Assembly (NCBI GenBank): GCA_002343325.1
Contig: DDSG01000033.1
Location: forward strand, 587 to 24,408
Direction: 5' to 3'
DNA length: 23,822 nucleotides
From: Phycisphaerales bacterium UBA2396
GTDB taxonomy: Bacteria > Planctomycetota > Phycisphaerae > Phycisphaerales > UBA1924
Shown here piece by piece: positions 22,934-23,822 of the stretch. The notes under the pieces were generated by a model. That model saw nothing but the letters and a program-made list of their open reading frames with translations, did no database searches and was not told the DNA's origin. The position numbers and the translations under genes were made by a program. The stretch's first letter is position 1. Each line of letters starts with the position of its first letter.

Positions 22934-23777
22934 TCCGCCCGTTCGAGGTCTTGAGCATCGACTCGGCTCCTTCCCGCGGGAGCTTGACCTCGCCCTTTTT
23001 CTTCGAGATGGAGGCGGTCGCGCCCGGGATGTCCGCGGCGATCGACCCGTTGGAGGTTTCCATCTTGAGCACGCCGCCCATCTCGGCCGAGGCGGTCAGA
23101 TCGATCGACCCGTTGGACGTGCGGACGTTGACGGGTCCGGGGTTGGAAGCCGCCATCACGATCGTGACGCGGCCGTTGCTCGTCTTGGCGTCGATCTTCC
23201 CGGCGACGTCCACCAGCTCGATCGCGCCGTTGCTCGAATCCGCGTCGACCGGGCCCGCGTGGTCCTTCACGGTGATGCGGCCGTTGGACGTCTGAAGGTC
23301 GGCAAACCCCGACAGCCCTTCGATCGTGACCGCGCCGTTGCTGGTCCGTGCCTTCACGCCCGAGGCCTCCGGGAGCGCGATCGTGAACGTGCAACCCTCG
23401 GAGCCCCGGCGTGCGTCCGGCCACTGCACCGACACGTCGAGGGTGCCGTCGTCCTTGCGATCGGCAACGATGATCACCTGCTCGGCCCGCTCCTGCGTCT
23501 GCGCGCGCACCTCGGCGGTGATCTCGACGTCCGAACGGTTCTCCCTGCGGATGGTGATCGCCCCGTTCCCCGTCGACACGCTGACCGCGGACCCCGCCGT
23601 GTGCGCCGTCTGGGCGGCTCGGGTCACTACGTAGTCGGCCGAGGAGCGGTACACGCACCCGCCCGAAACGATCGAAGCCAGCGCCACACCCAGCGATGCC
23701 AGAACCAGCCCGGACGCCCGCACGTGCGAGCGGCGGCGGGGTGTGAGGGAGTCGAACGGGCGAGGGGTCGTCTGCAT
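22899..23777 (-). CDS. DUF4097 repeat protein with lipoprotein-like N-terminus
   Basis: This 292-residue protein begins with a basic then hydrophobic segment and VSGGC, with Cys41. Ser at -3 makes the lipobox weak, so lipid attachment is likely but not certain. After an N-terminal strand region the chain is built of repeated TSNG-x-hydrophobic-x-hydrophobic units, beginning with STGNGAITI at 68-76 and ending with TSNGRITVKT near the C-terminus. DUF4097 proteins form a right-handed beta-helix or prism, are often envelope proteins, and have no assigned enzymatic role. The ATG at 23777 is preceded by AGGAAG about six bases away. Its tail overlaps the GH3 stop. The gene is the only rightmost minus-strand gene, and its promoter lies at or beyond the window edge. 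Confidence 0.9.
   Translation of the reverse strand: MQTTPRPFDSLTPRRRSHVRASGLVLASLGVALASIVSGGCVYRSSADYVVTRAAQTAHTAGSAVSVSTGNGAITIRRENRSDVEITAEVRAQTQERAEQVIIVADRKDDGTLDVSVQWPDARRGSEGCTFTIALPEASGVKARTSNGAVTIEGLSGFADLQTSNGRITVKDHAGPVDADSSNGAIELVDVAGKIDAKTSNGRVTIVMAASNPGPVNVRTSNGSIDLTASAEMGGVLKMETSNGSIAADIPGATASISKKKGEVKLPREGAESMLKTSNGRITVKTRETPKI
22920..23580 (-). repeat. Degenerate tandem repeat encoding TSNG beta-helix rungs
   Basis: Eight copies of a (T/S)(S/G)NG-x-(I/V)-x-(hydrophobic) unit are encoded at about 22930, 23041, 23101, 23167, 23221, 23274, 23332 and 23563. Spacing in the middle is 53-66 bases, about 18-22 residues, one turn of a beta-helix. The DNA copies are divergent, so this is an old protein-level repeat rather than a recent expansion. 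Confidence 0.75.
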
Positions 23778-23822
23778 GGGTGACTTCCTGATGAGTGGGG
23801 GGGTGGGGAACAGGATCTTCTC

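Noticed and set aside
23567..23580. Recent tandem DNA duplication in the DUF4097 gene
   Set aside because: Repeat units share protein motif but differ in DNA and spacing, so they are old structural repeats.
1..23822. CRISPR array, insertion sequence, prophage or defence island
   Set aside because: No regularly spaced repeats, transposase motifs, integrase, phage genes or known defence domains were seen; the content is housekeeping and envelope genes.

Overview
The window is high-GC (about 70% by eye) and densely coding. It looks like a chromosomal segment from a planctomycete, most likely of the class Phycisphaerae. The main clue is the C-terminus of the secreted SGNH hydrolase at 13082-14647. 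It carries two dockerin-like calcium loops of the ADFDGDGFID/DMDGDGFVD type followed by a final Gly-Cys, which I associate with Phycisphaerae exported proteins. Lipid A and heptose genes (lpxK, hldE) indicate a Gram-negative envelope. This assignment is an inference; no rRNA or database comparison was available. No phage, insertion sequence, CRISPR array or toxin-antitoxin locus is visible, and no gap between genes exceeds about 110 bases.

Region 1 (1-7719, + strand) is a translation/ribosome-assembly operon: infB (5' end outside the window), ylxP (DUF503), rbfA, an HhH-GPD-like protein without the catalytic lysine, a 1204-residue TPR lipoprotein and a YebC/PmpR regulator. The first four are packed with overlaps or short gaps. 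Region 2 (7723-9905, - strand) is a two-component pair: a membrane histidine kinase translationally coupled (ATGA) to an unusual response regulator with a receiver domain and a Cro/C1-type HTH. Region 3 (9955-14647, + strand) holds an RsmB-like rRNA methyltransferase, tyrS, and the exported SGNH hydrolase. TyrS carries an in-frame segment of about 80 residues with foreign-looking codon usage.

Region 4 (14616-19275, - strand) is an envelope operon read from maf through a small membrane protein, lpxK and hldE to a membrane zinc-ribbon protein and an ASCH-domain protein. Region 5 (19338-22933, + strand) has a nitrilase-family omega-amidase, a tRNA-Val(GAC), an alpha/beta hydrolase and a GH3-family acyl-adenylating enzyme. 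The last two appear to be read through from the tRNA promoter. Region 6 (22899-23777, - strand) is a DUF4097 repeat protein with a lipoprotein-like N-terminus.

The most notable signals are: (a) the mosaic insertion in tyrS; (b) a recurring arrangement in which a TAnnnT -10 box ends only 5-7 bases before the start codon of the first gene of a transcription unit (rsmB, tyrS, SGNH hydrolase, maf, nitrilase), implying leaderless mRNAs; (c) a tRNA-mRNA transcription unit; and (d) the REC-XRE regulator and the degenerate HhH-GPD protein. I did not find a clearly new multi-gene defence or mobile system.
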